A stretch of DNA of 64,000 nt, from positions 101,520-165,519 of the forward strand of contig QKWP01001096.1 in the NCBI GenBank assembly GCA_003550325.1. The letters run 5' to 3'. The notes below the pieces were generated by a model. It did no database searches. It was given only the letters and a program-made list of their open reading frames with translations, and was not told the origin of the DNA. Below, piece by piece: positions 11,745 through 24,596 of the stretch. The translations under genes and the position numbers were made by a program. Each line of letters begins with the position of its first letter. The first letter of the stretch is position 1. The stretch comes from Gigaspora rosea. Its lineage: Eukaryota > Glomeromycota > Glomeromycetes > Diversisporales > Gigasporaceae.

Positions 11745-14700
11745 ATGAGTGATGAGGATAAACATTTAATTGAAATAGAATCTGAATCCCGTACACTATA
11801 TAAACCACACAATGGCAAGAAAATAACAGATCTTCTGATCTCACCAAATATTAAATATGCAGCAACATGGAGTAAAGAGGATAAATCAATTTATGGATGG
11901 CCACTTGACAAAAATCAACCTGATTACTTCATAGATTTCATGGAATATTGCAAACATTCAAATCCACGATTAATATCTGTTTCAGATCATAAACTTGTAG
12001 CAATACGATCGACTTATGAAAGAGAATCTGATGAGTATAGTATAATTGGTTTGTGACAAATAAGTAATCATATTAATGATTTATAATATTCGCAATACTA
12101 ATAGCTTTTCAATCAATTATTATTCTTTTAAAGAGGTCGTTGATCTTGTTGCGAAGCAGATAATAAATCTTGAAATGTCATACTTGAATAAGCCAATTAC
12201 AGAATATAATCACGTAATTGGACTATTTTGTAATAATGGAGATTTCATAGTATCTGCAGACCAACTTAATTACAGTGTTAAAATTTTTAAATTTTCATTT
12301 AAAAATTTAAATTTAAGCAAGAAAAGCTGGAAAATTACTAATTCAATCGAAATATCTGGTAATCCAATAGCATCTGATGTAATCAAAGAAAAGATTATTA
12401 TTCTCGATTCCTGTGGATCAATAACACAATGGGATTTAAATACATTATTATTTGAAAAACAGTATCAATTGGATTGGAATATTGTTTGGGAAATTGAGTT
12501 TACAAATGATTATTACTTATTTAATAAGAATTTTACATTATTTGCAGCATGTATACAAGTTTCAGAAACAAATATACATATTTATGTTTATTCGACAGAA
12601 AATGCAATGCTTTTATCGCAATGTAAGTCCTTTAAATATTTATATGAAAAAAAAATTTACAGTATATTAATTTATGCGTGTTTTTTATTTATAATCAATA
12701 AATAGATGAACCGATAAAAAAACAATATTTATCATATGCAGATTTTATTTCATATGAAGGAGGAGAAAGACTACTTTTATTTTTTGGTGATGATGATCTT
12801 GAATTTAAAGATTTGGAAATTGAAATACGAGATCCGTATCATCTTGAACATGTTATCGACAATAAAACTGTTTCGAGTCTTTGTGAAGAACTTTCTGAAT
12901 TAAATGAAGGATCATTGACAAAATTAAATATAAATGAAGCAGAATTTATACTATTAGAAGATGAAAAAATATACTGCATATCAGATTGTTCTTTGCAGAT
13001 TCATAATATTTCTGAAAAGCAATGGATCAAATACTTGAGTGAAAAATTAAAAGATAAAATAGATATTCTACCTTTCAAATCTCAAATTATTAGATCCAAA
13101 TAGAAAATATTCTGCAAAGAATTATAAAAGAATATGATGAGTCTAAAGATATTATTACTAATAATATAAAGGAATCTTATGAAGGATTATTAATAAAATG
13201 GAATATAAAAAACAAAGGCAAAATAATAGAAGCTCAAAAATTTGATTTGACTACAAATGATTGGAAATACAGTAAATGGAATATTGATCCAAAGAACAAA
13301 GGAGAAGTATATAGTTGTGATTTATTGCATAATGAAGATTTGGCAATGATAACATCTATTGGCATATTAATTTGGTCATTTTGGCAGAATGATAAAATAA
13401 GGTTGAGATATTATAAAGGGTCTCGTATAAGTTACGATAGTTATTTAGTTAATAAAGAATTTTGCAGAAAAAATTTTATTAAATTTGTACCTAACTATGA
13501 AAATATACAACCCTATAAAGAAATACGTATTAAAGATTTAAATACTTTGCTTGATGAAATAAGAAATTACAGCAAAAATTTATTACCATTGCCAGATTTT
13601 GATGTAATTATTGCTTACCAAAATTTTCTCATGGATGAAAGATGCCCTTTTAAAGAATTACTTGATGACTATATTGAAGATAGAATAACAATTGCATTAT
13701 GTGGGCATGAAATCTTAAAATGTTCCTTAAAAGATAAAAATTATCTAATAGCAAAAAAAATATGTGATAAAATAAATGAAGAAACAGAAAAAGATAACAT
13801 TTTAGCAATTATGTTATTAAATATTGTTACCCTTTCATTTATAGAATTAACTCAATCTTCTCAATTATTAAAGGAAATTTTATCACATAATTCATTTATT
13901 CTTTCAAATACAAAAAAAGATATAGTAATTGGAAATTTCCCATTTGATTCTCATCTTCAGAATCATGAAATATATATTCAACTTTTTTTTATTACCAAAT
14001 TTAAGCTTATTTATAATCGCATTAATGAGTTTCTTACTTTATTAATAGAAAAATTTAAGATTTTTATTTCATTAAAAAAACCTTCTAAAGAAAATATAAA
14101 TCAAGCAATAATTTTTGTTTTTCCATTACCAAAATTTAATTCTTATACTAGTGACTATAATTATTGGAAAGAATTAATCTTTCCTCAACCTAGTATTTTT
14201 ACTAAACACCAATTTCCCCAATTTTATAAATACTTTCATAGTGAGGCTCTTATTAATTTCAAATGGAACACTTACGGAAAATATTACTTTATTGCTATTT
14301 TTATTTTTTATTTTGTTTTTATGAGTTGCTTTTTAGTAGTTGCTACTATAGAGGGATTATATAAGAATACTCAAGAACAACTATTAGTTGCAACTATTAT
14401 ACTTGGTGTTTTACATCTTACTTTTGAAATTCGGCAGTTTATTTATTCTCCTTTAACTTGGATTGCTAGTATTTGGAATTATTTTGGTATTTATTTAATA
14501 TTTAATTTTAATTTTAATAATATTAAAAAGTTTGAAATATTCTTATAAAATTTAATAACAATATAAGATATAGGTGCACTATTACTTCCCATACTGACTT
14601 CTATTAATTGGTTACAATCCTCTACTACTCCAGTTTGGGCTATTACGATTTCAACATTATTACTTGAACTTAAATTTATAACATTTTTTCGTGCTATTGA

Positions 14701-16152
14701 ATTTGGCGGTATTGCTTGGACAATGATTATTGGCATTATAGAAAATGCTTTACCATTTTTTGTGATGATTGGTTTTATTATGTTTGCTTTTGCACACTCC
14801 TTACATATTTTGCTCAGGCCAAAAAATGAATCAAATAATTCTTTAAATTATGAAATTACTACCTATAATATTACTTCTGAAGAATCAAGTACAAATGTGT
14901 TTACAAATTTGATTACTTCTTATTTTGCTATCTACATGATGTTAACAGGTATTTTTTTGATTATCTCTTAATCATCCAGATAACAATTTATTTATTTGAA
15001 TTTTGCAACTATTCATAGGTGATTCATCTTATTTATCTAATTGGTCATTAACTGACAACATAGTATTAGCAGTTTTGGTAGTTCTATTTTCTTTTTTTAC
15101 AACCATCTACCTGATGAACTTATTTATTGGATTACTAAATGAATTCATTGGTGAAACAAATAAGAAAGAATTATTTTTATATCAAAGAGCGAAGGTAGTA
15201 TATTTATAAGATATTAGCTTAATAATTTTAATTCTAATTAATAAATTTTGGATCCTATCAATTTTCTAACAATTAATTTGTCCAACAAATCTTTTCTCAG
15301 TTTATTTCTTTCTTAACAATACCTTTTCCTGACAGTATTAGTTTTACAAAAATTTTACTTCCTAACAGTATCATAACAATATATTGGTTTTAATAGTATT
15401 ACTTTAAAATTGGTTCTGAAAAATTGATAGGGTTAGAGTTAGTTCTAGTCAATTTCATTGGAATTTTATTTGATGATGTTGACAGGAATAGATATTGTTA
15501 GGAATGTGATACTATTAAAAAATTAATATATTAGGAAATTAAAATTATCAGAAAAAAAGTATTGTTAGAAAAGAAATAAGTCAGAAAAAGGTTGTCAGGC
15601 AAGTGAATTGTTAGGAAATTGTTTGCCAGAAAATTGAAAAAAATCTATAATTTTTATCTTTTTAATAGATCCTATCAGAAATAGAGCTTTTTTATATGCT
15701 ACCACACCAACGCAGAAAAAATAACTGGTTTCCTGAAATTATGTAAATATTTATTTACACTAAACCAATTTTTTATCAATTTATTTTGTTTTTATTTATA
15801 ATTAATTTTAATAATCATTTAAATTCAAAGATTTTACAGGTTTAATATTAATAAACTTCGTGATATAATCAATAAAATACAAAATAATAATTGGGATGAT
15901 ACTACTGAAATGCCATTTCTTTCTGATAAGCTATTGGAACTTGTCGATAAGAAAAAAATTGATGATACAAATATTTTTGATAATACTCAAAAATTAAAAG
16001 ATAGTGAGGAAAAATTAATTCAAAAATTAGAAGAGAATGAGAAAAAATTAATTCAAAAATTAGAAGAAAATGAGAAAAAATTAATTCAAAAATTAGAAGA
16101 TAATGAAAAGATAACTCTAGAATTAAAAAATATTCTGAAAAAGACAGATTAA
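11745..16152 (+). CDS. TRP/polycystin-like ion transport protein with WD-like N-terminus (multi-exon, two frame breaks)
   Basis: ATG at 11745 opens MSDEDKHLIEIE. The N-terminal ~450 residues resemble a WD-like propeller (for example KSIYGWPLDK, ILDSCGSITQWDL). The C-terminal half has six membrane spans: S1 14278-14350, S2 about 14390-14440, S3 14570-14610, S4 14630-14695, S5 14750-14810, S6 15060-15140. A pore loop ends MMLTG-DSS. The C-terminus is a coiled coil with three KLIQKLEENEK units. Phase-consistent introns are 12623-12705, 14487-14567, 14949-15018, 15195-15668 and 15743-15839. Breaks lie at about 12045-12064 and about 13095, where the frame shifts without room for an intron. The 474-bp intron carries inverted ctaacaatt/aattgttag blocks and may hold a small transposon. 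The family is expanded in Rhizophagus, and its likely role is a membrane cation channel (family inference). Confidence 0.8.
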
Positions 16153-16857
16153 AACTTTTGTTATATGCTATCAAATATCAATAAAATCTTTATATATTAA
16201 GAAAATATTTACTTGGTTTAAAATAATAATTAATAGTTAAAGAAAATAGTGAATTTAAAACAATTAATAACATAATTCAATATCAATATTATTATATAAT
16301 TTAGGATATTAAACTGAAATATATAGCATATGCTAAGTATTATTTTAATATTGCTATCTTGCTAATTAAACAACGCAACTTCAACTTCTATTTTATGGAC
16401 TTTACAAATATACATATGTTGTTACACGACGATATATGCAACTTTTTGCGCCTTTAGCTACGAACAAAACCAAATAAACAATAATGAAGTACTTGAATAC
16501 AAAAATTTTTTTAATAAAAAAAAAAATAAATAAATAAATTAAAATAAAAATGAAATTGCCGCATTTGACATAAAAGTTGGAAAATAATAAATATTGGCAT
16601 GGTATGCCTTTGTGTTTCTTTTGATTTTTATTAGCGATAAGAGTTTCTAAAATAAAAAGTAACGTAATAATTTTTTTGACGATTAAATTTCGCCGAAGAT
16701 CCTTGACATAAAGCAAAGAATTTGAACAATCTTTTTTTTTTTACTCCAATCAGCGTTAACTCGAAGAAAAAAGATTGTCTGCGTCTCCAGACTTTTTTCA
16801 GTGAAGCGGCAATTTACTTGATGAGTTTTTTCTGACTCCCGACTATTTACAATTTTA
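16153..16857. other. Intergenic, no gene seen
   Basis: AT-rich sequence downstream of the channel gene. It may hold decayed upstream parts of the TnpB/Fanzor-like relic, but no RuvC-like DPG motif could be read. Confidence 0.35.
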
Positions 16858-17134
16858 TTTCCGATCGATTGTTTTAGGCGTTTGAGAACACCTAAATCTG
16901 TTTCTTAAATACAAGTCTCGGAAACATGAGAACATAAACGTGATCGAATGTATGGAAGAATTTACAAGCAAGACATGTACAAGATGTGGAGTTTTAAATT
17001 TCGATTTAGGATGTTCAAAGAATTTTATTTGTAAATCTTGCAATCTAGAAAAAGATCGCGATTATAACGGTGCACGAAATATTCTCAGATATCAATGTTT
17101 TAGCATATGCATCCGGTACCTACATGCCCATTAG
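16858..17134 (+). pseudogene. C-terminal zinc-ribbon relic of a TnpB/Fanzor-type protein
   Basis: The frame from about 16888 reads HLNLFLKYKSRKHENIN, then VIECMEEFTSKTCTRCG, then KNFICKSCNLEKDRDYNGAR, then NIL. This is the OrfB/TnpB zinc-ribbon signature: E-x-(Y/F)-TSKTC-x2-CG, a second C-x2-C pair, and the last RuvC aspartate block D-R-D-x-N-GARN. In TnpB and its eukaryotic relatives the Fanzors, this module follows the RuvC nuclease subdomains. Only the C-terminal ~65 codons are recognisable, with no earlier RuvC motifs upstream, so the copy is truncated. It is too short to tell Fanzor from an IS607-type transfer. Confidence 0.7.
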
Positions 17135-17192
17135 AGATTTACATTTATTAACTTTTGTTATAAATGCATATTAATTTCTAGTACGTACGTAC

Positions 17193-18642
17193 TAGGGTGG
17201 TAACTCAAACTAAGTAATCAAAACTATGTGAGCAAACTATGTAATTTGATATATTACAGATTTTTCGTTTTACGCAAATAAAAACAATAATTATCGTCAT
17301 TATTATTAATATATTTATCAATATTAATAAATTTTAAAATGATATAACTTATCGAAAACCCAAGGAATCACCTAGAAATTTTTTACAAGAGCTTTATTAA
17401 ATGTTGTAAATTTATTAGTTAAAGTGAAAAAATTAGACCTCGCCATACAAGTCGAAATTTTAATGGATTTTTTGCAAAAAATCGAGTGTAATTTGAAATG
17501 ACTTTTGCGAAGAGTTTTCAGCTAAAAAAAATTAGAAGAAATGCAACTTTACTGAAACTATAAAAAATTAAAAATATTATGATTATATATCTATTATGTT
17601 TTTATTATATTTTAAAAAACATAATAATTACTAGTTATAAGTTAATAATAATAATATAAATAATATATATTAAAACTGTTTTAGTAATATTAATAAAAAC
17701 ATTTTTAAAACATTATTAAACTAAATAAATTTCATATTTTTAGTATAATATGAATATTTATATTATATAAATATATTATATTATAATATATTTTATAATA
17801 TTAAATATAATATAAATAAAACAAATCAATAATATAATGATTTAGACAAATGTGTTTACCCCAAAATCTCACAAAAAAGATTTTTTGTTAAAATACGAAG
17901 GATGGTTTCATAAGCAAAATTACGAGATATAAGCATTTTTTAAAAATAATTTTGGTTTAAAAAATATTTTAAAAAACTTATTTTAATATATTTTTAAAAT
18001 ATAATAATAATGTTTTTATGATATTTTTAATATATTAAAATAATGTTTTAAAACCATTTTTAAAACTTTATTTAAAGTTATTTTTAAATATAATAATAAT
18101 GTTTTTATAATAATTTTGATAATATTAAAATAATGCTTTAAAAACATTTTTAAAAAATTTATTTTAAAGTATTTTTAAAATATAGCAATAATGTTTTTAT
18201 AATATTTTTAATAATATTAAAATAATATTTTAAAATATTTTTAAACAATTTATTTTAACCTATTTTTAAAATATAATAATAATGTTTTTATAATAATTTT
18301 ATAATATTTTTGAAACAGATTTAAATTTTTATTTTATTTTTAAAATTTTTATTATATTATTAATATATTATAAAAACATTATTAAAATATTTTTTATATA
18401 AAATCATATTTATTATATTTTCAAAATATTATTATTTTATTATAAAAACATATATACTTTTTTTTAAGTTTCAGTAAAGAATGTCAAGGCGATCTTTTAG
18501 ATTTGTGCGTTCTTTATTAATTAATTAAAGTAATATAATATTTTAATCGATTATTTTAATTTCACCGATTGAATTCTGATCATAGTAAAATTACTAATAT
18601 TGCTAACATAGTTTTGATTTACTTAGTTGAGTTACCACCCTA
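17193..18642. mobile_element. Non-autonomous hAT-like element, TAGGGTGGTAACTCAA ends
   Basis: The left end reads tagggtggtaactcaaac and the right end is the inverse of tagggtggtaactcaact. Similarity continues inward (aaaactatgt). The flanks are gtacgtac (17185-17192) and gttcgtac (18643-18650), an 8-bp duplication with one mismatch, as in hAT elements. The 1450-bp interior is almost pure A/T and encodes nothing. Confidence 0.7.
17930..18330. repeat. AT-only tandem repeat inside the hAT-like element
   Basis: About four diverged units of roughly 105-115 bp share the block aatataataataatgttttt, followed by runs of tttttaaaa and ttattttaaa. The repeat lies wholly inside the 17193-18642 element, so it probably expanded after or together with that transposon. 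Confidence 0.6.
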
Positions 18643-18659
18643 GTTCGTACGTAAACCAG

Positions 18660-19268
18660 ACTTGGAAAAGCTATTTATCACATATTTGTACTGTACTGTA
18701 TTTTAATATACATAAAATTAATTTACATCCAATATTATAGAGAAATCTATTTTTGGAATCTAACTTTCCAGTATTATATCGTTTCCTTGGCAAACGACGT
18801 TTTTTTCTCTAAAATAACCTTTTATACATTTAAGGTTTCATACAGATGTACAAATTTATCATCATTTTAAATTTTTAATAGTAAGACACATTACTAAATC
18901 AAAATAAAATATCAAATCTTCCTGCTCCTCTTACAGTAAAACCATTAACCCGGCACGACAATGGTATCTATATGAACAAATTCGCGATCATATTCATAAT
19001 CTTTTGTGAAAATGAATGCGACTGACAATAAGCAAATTTTTTTGCACATGCAATCAAAATCATATTTACATTATTTAGCTGTGTAAAAATATCGTTAATA
19101 CCATACTTTTTTTATTAAAAGAAAAAAAAAGAAAAAAGGATTCTTTAATTTTTATATAATGGAAGGTAATAAAAAGATTTTTAATGCAATACGCTTTTGA
19201 CAAAGTAAACTTAATTTCTAAACCAAAATATTCTGATTGCAATAGGTTGATTAAGCTCTTTTATATCA
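18660..19268. other. Intergenic, no firm gene
   Basis: A ~60-bp block at 18940-19005 (NPARQWYLYEQIRDH on the plus strand) looks protein-like but is too short to identify. The rest shows nothing. Confidence 0.3.
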
Positions 19269-19384
19269 ATGACAAATAAATCATTTATTGCTGGCCACCG
19301 AGGTGCTAGCGATTCATACCCTGAAACACCATTTTATCAATTGAGCAAGCGATAAATGATGGTGTTGACGCCATTGAATTTGGT
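19269..19384 (+). pseudogene. 5' fragment of a glycerophosphodiester phosphodiesterase (GDPD) gene
   Basis: From ATG at 19269 the frame reads MTNKSFIAGHRGASDSYPE, the conserved start of GDPD catalytic domains (GHRG motif with catalytic His-Arg). After one missing A at 19324-19326 it continues SIEQAINDGVDAIEF, the next conserved block, ending at the Glu that binds metal in this family. No later GDPD motif (DVQLTKD, FHD) is found before the repeat region begins near 19560. The gene is a ~39-codon stub, probably cut off by rearrangement. The family enzyme hydrolyses glycerophosphodiesters to glycerol-3-phosphate. Confidence 0.65.
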
Positions 19385-19564
19385 AATTAGCTATTTAGTG
19401 CAATATATAATTGTTATAATTATTTATCGTCGCGACTGCCCTGATCTCAAGCTTCAGCTATTTCAATCTTCAGCCGCGACATTTATTATTAAAATGGATA
19501 AAAAATTTATATTATTTTATTTTGTAAAACAGATATTCAGTTAATGAAATAATCGTTATACATT

Positions 19565-19652
19565 AGAGGTTGGAACCGGTTTTAAATATTCGAGTTTATC
19601 ACATCAAAATTTGGGTTTATCATACCAAAATTCGAGTTTATCACATCAATAA
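19565..19652 (+). repeat. Anchor sequence plus 21-bp minisatellite (cgagtttatcacatcaaaatt)
   Basis: The anchor gaggttggaaccggtttta is followed by three ~21-bp units (ttcgagtttatcacatcaaa, variants tttgggtttatcatacc). The same anchor and unit type recur in the opposite orientation at 34860-34945, inside the broken minus-strand gene there. Confidence 0.7.
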
Positions 19653-19654
19653 TT

Positions 19655-20855
19655 AAATAAATCTTTAATTGGTATCTTTTGGCACCTGACAAAGTAAAAC
19701 TTGTTTTAACATTCTACAAAAGCAAGTAGAGCTTATTTAATTATTATCCTGAGGAGATTATTCGTTCTATCATTTCACAAATAAAATGGTTGATAATTTA
19801 ATTGAAAACTTCTGAGAAAATTATGCAAGGGTGCAAGGAGTCAAGGAGTTCTAACATTTCACAGTTTTAGCTACAAAGTTTTCACAAAGGAAATAAATCT
19901 TTAAAATCAAATTTAATTGGTATCTTACTTGGCTGAACTTGTTTAATTGAAAACTCCTGAGAAGATTATGCATTATGCAAGGCGTTCACGTTTCATGTTA
20001 TACGTTCTAACGTTTCACAATTATTCAAAATTTTTACAAAGTAAATAAATCTTTAATTGGTATTTTTGGCTCCTGAGAAAGTAAAACTTGTTTTCACATT
20101 CTACAAAAGCAAGTAGAACTTGTTTAATTATTAGTTCCTGAGAAGATTATTCATTCTAACATTTCACGAAAAGATTATGCAGTTTTTACTAAGTGAATAA
20201 ACATTTAAAATCAAATTTAATTGGTATTGGCTAAACTTATTTAATTGAAAACTTCTGAGAAAATTATGCAAGGGTGCAAGGAGTCAAGGAGTTCTAACAT
20301 TTCACAGTTTTAGCTACAAAGTTTTCACAAAGTAAATAAATCTTTAAAATCAAATTTAATTGGTATCTTATTTGGCTAAACTTGTTTAATTGAAAACTCC
20401 TGAGATTATGCAAGGAGTCAAGGCGTTCTAACATTTCACAGTTTTAGCTACAAAGTTTTCACAAAGTAAATAAAACTTTAAAATCAAATTTAATTGGTAT
20501 CTTACTTGGCTAAACTTGTTTAATTGAAAACTCCTGAGAAAATTATGCAAGGAGTCAAGGCATTCTAATGTTTCACATTTATACAAAGTTTTTACTATGT
20601 AGATTAATAATTTATTGGTATCTTACTTTGCTAAACTTGATTAATTGATGACTTATACAAGGCATTCTAACATTTCACATATTATACTAAAGCAAGTATA
20701 TTGGCACCTGAGAAAATTATGTGTTCTAACATTTTACAATTATACTCAAGCAAGCAAAACTTGTTTGATTGCTAATTCCTGAGAATATTATGCAAGGCAT
20801 TCACATTTCAAGTTATACGTTCTAACATTTCACAATTATTTAAAATTTTTACAAG
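19655..20855. repeat. ~137-bp satellite array, left part
   Basis: Diverged tandem units share aataaatcttta, aatttaattggtatc, aacttgtttaattga, cctgagaa-attatgcaag and ttctaacatttcaca. Unit length is about 137 bp, with truncated and expanded variants (eight to nine units). The same units resume at 31520, on the far side of the LINE, so one array was split by that insertion. Confidence 0.75.
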
Positions 20856-21659
20856 AAATCTTTAGTAGAAGAATTGATCTACACTATACCACATTCAGGT
20901 GCCAGGAGGGTACTAAAAAGAAAAAGAAAGTCAGTATATTGAGGAAAGGCAGGTTTAAAAGCACACAAGGTCTCACTATATGGGCGGAAACCCTAGTACC
21001 AAAGAAAAGGAAGTTTATAGATTGGAATATGAGCAAGTCTCAGGAAAAATGCATCAAGATTCATAACATCAGATCAAAATCTGTCGATACAGGAGAAGAA
21101 ACAACATCACTCAGGAAAGCTCAGTACCTCAAATAAACTTAGAGCAGAGACAGGAATAGAATGTAGCTACCTCTAATAACATATCAGTTAACTAGTTAGA
21201 TGAAGTGGACTTGGAGTTTTCTGTGGGTGAAGACCCAATAGACACAGGTTCAAGTAGCTTTGACAAATTTGAAAATTCACCAAGGAACTTTCTGGAAAGG
21301 TTGCAGAAAGCTTTGACGTAATGAATACAGATATGCAAAATAATGATCTAAATCAAAATTTGGGTAAAACTACAATAATTCTAGAGAAAAGTCATCAGAA
21401 ATTTGTCAATAGTCTAGCTTATTCACTAAATTAAAAAGTGGTAAAGCAATATATTTTAACTTTGCTCCCAGAAATAGAATTTACACAAAAAATGATAATG
21501 CATTAATCTTTAATATTCAAAGCCTTGAAAGCATTTCAATTAATGATATTGTTGCTGCATTATATATAAATTGATTGCAGCTAGGCCACATTACAAAAAG
21601 AAAAATATTTGTACCTCAAAGTCATTCTTAGCAACTAAGAGAAACAACAATTGTATGCT

Positions 21660-22235
21660 GCATAGGGTTTAGAGTGCAGGGGCATAAGGCATGCCCCTAA
21701 GGGCATGCCCCTAGGGCAGTGATGGGTTCAGACAGTATCCCAAGCTTTTTTGCAATATCCCAACATTCTAATGTCCCAGTGTCCCAAATTGTCCCAAACT
21801 AAGTCCCAAGTTTTAATAATTAATAAGTTGATTTAAAAAAATATACAGTTATATGTTTTTTAAGTACTAAATTTATTTTTAAAAAAGTTAAAGTAAATTA
21901 TTTTAATAAAATTTTGAGTAGTTTTAATTTATAAAAATGTTCTAAAATGTTCCAAAATGTCCCAAAATGTCCCAGTGCATTTCCGAACTGTCCCAAACCC
22001 ATCACTACCCTAGGGCATGCCAATGGCATGCCTCAAGACCAAAAAGCATGCTCTTGTCATGTGATATTTAAAGTGTATTTAATTGGTAATAGAGTTAGAT
22101 AAAGGTAGGAATATAGATACTTGTAAGGTTTTTATAAAGTTGCAAACTATTTATTATTACCTGATTAAGAAGAGCATGCCCATAGGCATAAGAGGCATGC
22201 CTCAGCTCAAGACATGCCCATAGAGGCATGTCTAA
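21660..22235. repeat. GGCATGCC-rich palindromic block around the hAT MITE
   Basis: Repeated palindromic ggcatgcc units flank both sides of the inserted hAT MITE (21680-21716, 22015-22055, 22175-22230). They probably represent ends of an earlier MITE whose termini resemble ggggcatgcc, as in the element at 52872-53037. Confidence 0.4.
21717..22007. mobile_element. 291-bp hAT MITE, CAGTGATGGGTT ends, perfect 8-bp TSD
   Basis: The left end is cagtgatgggtt and the right end is the inverse of tagtgatgggttt. The duplication ccctaggg lies at 21709-21716 and 22008-22015. Internal aatgtcccaaa motifs link it to the MITE at 27103-27373 (cagtgttgta ends, tgggaca motifs). Confidence 0.85.
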
Positions 22236-22700
22236 TTTTTTTCACAGGCCCCAAATTCTAATGTTATACAAGAAATTAACATTTTTAAAGTTGTTTTTTG
22301 GGTATATCCTAGTTAATCTTAGATGTAACTTCCTGCTAGTTAGTTTACAAAATGTCCAGTTGGGACCCAAGAATCCTATTTCAAAACTGATTAAAAAGGT
22401 ACTTAGTATTTTGGCATTATTTTATCAATTAAGCCCATAGTATATGAGAGAACACCAGTATGTACAAATCAGTAGATTGTTACTTTCAAAATAATGGAGG
22501 ACCTGGACCTGGACCTTATTGAAAGAATCCAAGGCATATACATATATGGGACCAAAAAATCACTTAGAATAAAAAAAGGCACCCAACTCTGTTTTTATTG
22601 TAACAAAGAAGGTTATATCAAGAGGGACTATGAAGAACTTAGAAAATCAATTGAGACTCAACAACAGCAAAAGGAACCTAGAGTGCAGACAATGAACTAA

Positions 22701-24596
22701 ATAAAAGTACAAAATCAGAATAAAATAACAGAAGATATAACATATAGTACATATAATCTATACGTATCAGATACAACACAGAAATCAAGTACCAAATCCA
22801 ATACCAACAATTAGAAGATAGCTAAGAGAAAAATGAAGAAAGTTCTAAGCAAGCAATGAACAGGACGTTATTGGATAATCAACTTGAGGAGGAAGAGCAT
22901 GAGACCCATAATTTAATACATGCTTCTGGAAGAAAAAAAGAGAAATTAGCTGATACTCCAATTATGGAACCAATAGAGAAAAGTAGAGCAAAAGACAGAG
23001 AGCAAGGGCTTAAGTATAGGGTAAATATTAGATCTTTTTTTTTGTTTAACTTGTTAGCTTGATTGCTAACAGAATGTGTATAGTAATATTTTTATTTAAT
23101 TAATAAATTACTAGGACCTTTTTTAAATATCAGATTATCTATATATTTGAAATCTATATATATAATTATTATAATAGTAATTTCTAATTTTCTTAACCAG
23201 ATTTAACTAGCTGATTTATTTACTACCAGAGCTTTTATCAGAACTATTCAATTTTTCTAACTGGAATTAACTGAATAACCTATTTACTACTGTAGGCTTT
23301 AACCAGAACTAACTGAGTTCTTCTTATCAACTGAAATTTTGCCAGTCATGTTTGTAACTATGTTCTAATAGGGTCTCTGAATACTGATATGTTATATATA
23401 TAAACCTTTATTTTCAAATTTTATATAAGTATACAAAAAAAATTTATTATGGAAGTGTACATTGGTTTAAAGCTATATTTAATGTACAACAGAAGTTTAA
23501 TATAAGTTTTCTCTATGTTAATAAAGTGTACAATAAAGCAAAATTTATTATTAAGCTAATGTATAATAAAGATTTAAATATTTAAGTTTGCTTTTTAAAA
23601 TTTTTTGAATATTTTCTCAAAGTATTATCCTGATCTTGCTTGTAATTTACATTTATTTATTTTTTATTCAGAACTTTTCAGAATATATATTTTCTTATAA
23701 AATTTACTAATTTCTTCCCATTGACTGATTGCCTAGAATTATTCATGCTAATTTATATATTATCTTCTAAATAAAATATATTATCTGTTAGGATTAGGAT
23801 TAAAGTTAGTAGATAATATTAGACAGTACTAAAATTTTGCAAGAAATTTTTTTATTAGTATACAAAAGATGATTTCTTAGACAAAGTTTTGCGATAAGTG
23901 TGACTTTTCAAAAAAAGCAATTATTGTTTTAATTATCACATTATACCTGTCTTGCATTCTGATTGGCCAATAAAAAAATTGGTAGAGAAATTAGTATAAT
24001 CTCTCTTATATACTGTACGATATACCAATTTAACATAATTAGTAAGTTTATACCAATTTTTTTTTAATAATATTAATTAAGTGTACATCAAAGGTCAAGC
24101 AAATTTGCTATCAAAAAGCTCATTTTTGTACACAAATGGACAAATGTTTTAAAAAATTTAGTTTGAGTGTACGATAAAGGTTTTTTGTATATATTCAGGG
24201 TCCTGTTCCAATTGGGTCCTAGTGCAGTTTTTCTCTTCGTAAACTCAAGTGTGAGCAGTTTAACTTGAACTGATAACCTTGTGATAAAAACCTGTGAGCT
24301 CAACTACTTTGCTATTGACGCACAGATCATAGATCATTTTTAATAGTGATCACATTGTGATCATATAAAATCAGATGATCGACCAATCAGAATTGTAAAC
24401 AATATAGATTCAACCAATCAGAATTAATTTATTTTGTATAACTAAGAAAAAGTTGTACCAATTTAGAAAACATTGTATAATTTTTTTAAATACTTTATTT
24501 ATTAAAATTTTACTATTATAAAAAGAGTATTTTGTACTATATATTATAAAATTTTTGGCTAAATAATAACAACTATAAAAAGTTTTATTTGTTGTA
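22701..24596. other. LINE spacer region, no gene supported
   Basis: Continuation of the LINE between ORF1 and ORF2. It includes degenerate coding-like pieces to about 23060 and AT-rich DNA with gtgtacaataaag-like direct repeats (23450-23580, 24080-24190), probably another unresolved insertion. No intact frame is present. Confidence 0.35.

Larger units (their letters stand above)
20939..22700 (+). pseudogene. LINE ORF1 remnant with CCHC-like zinc knuckle
   Basis: Basic N-terminal peptide pieces from 20939 (for example VPKKRKFIDWNMS) and a helix-rich middle (21300-21440, for example DVMNTDMQNNDLNQNLG) precede a degenerate zinc knuckle at 22592-22640: CFYCNKEGYIKRDYEELRK. The third and fourth ligands (His, Cys) are replaced by Tyr and Asp/Tyr. 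In LINEs this protein binds the element RNA. It is split by stops, frameshifts and the hAT MITE at 21717-22007. The role is assigned by position and the knuckle. Confidence 0.5.

Noticed and set aside
16402-16716. 104-codon minus-strand frame near the TnpB/Fanzor relic
   Set aside because: It is rich in Phe/Ile/Lys from AT-rich DNA, with no motif; not counted as a gene or nuclease part.
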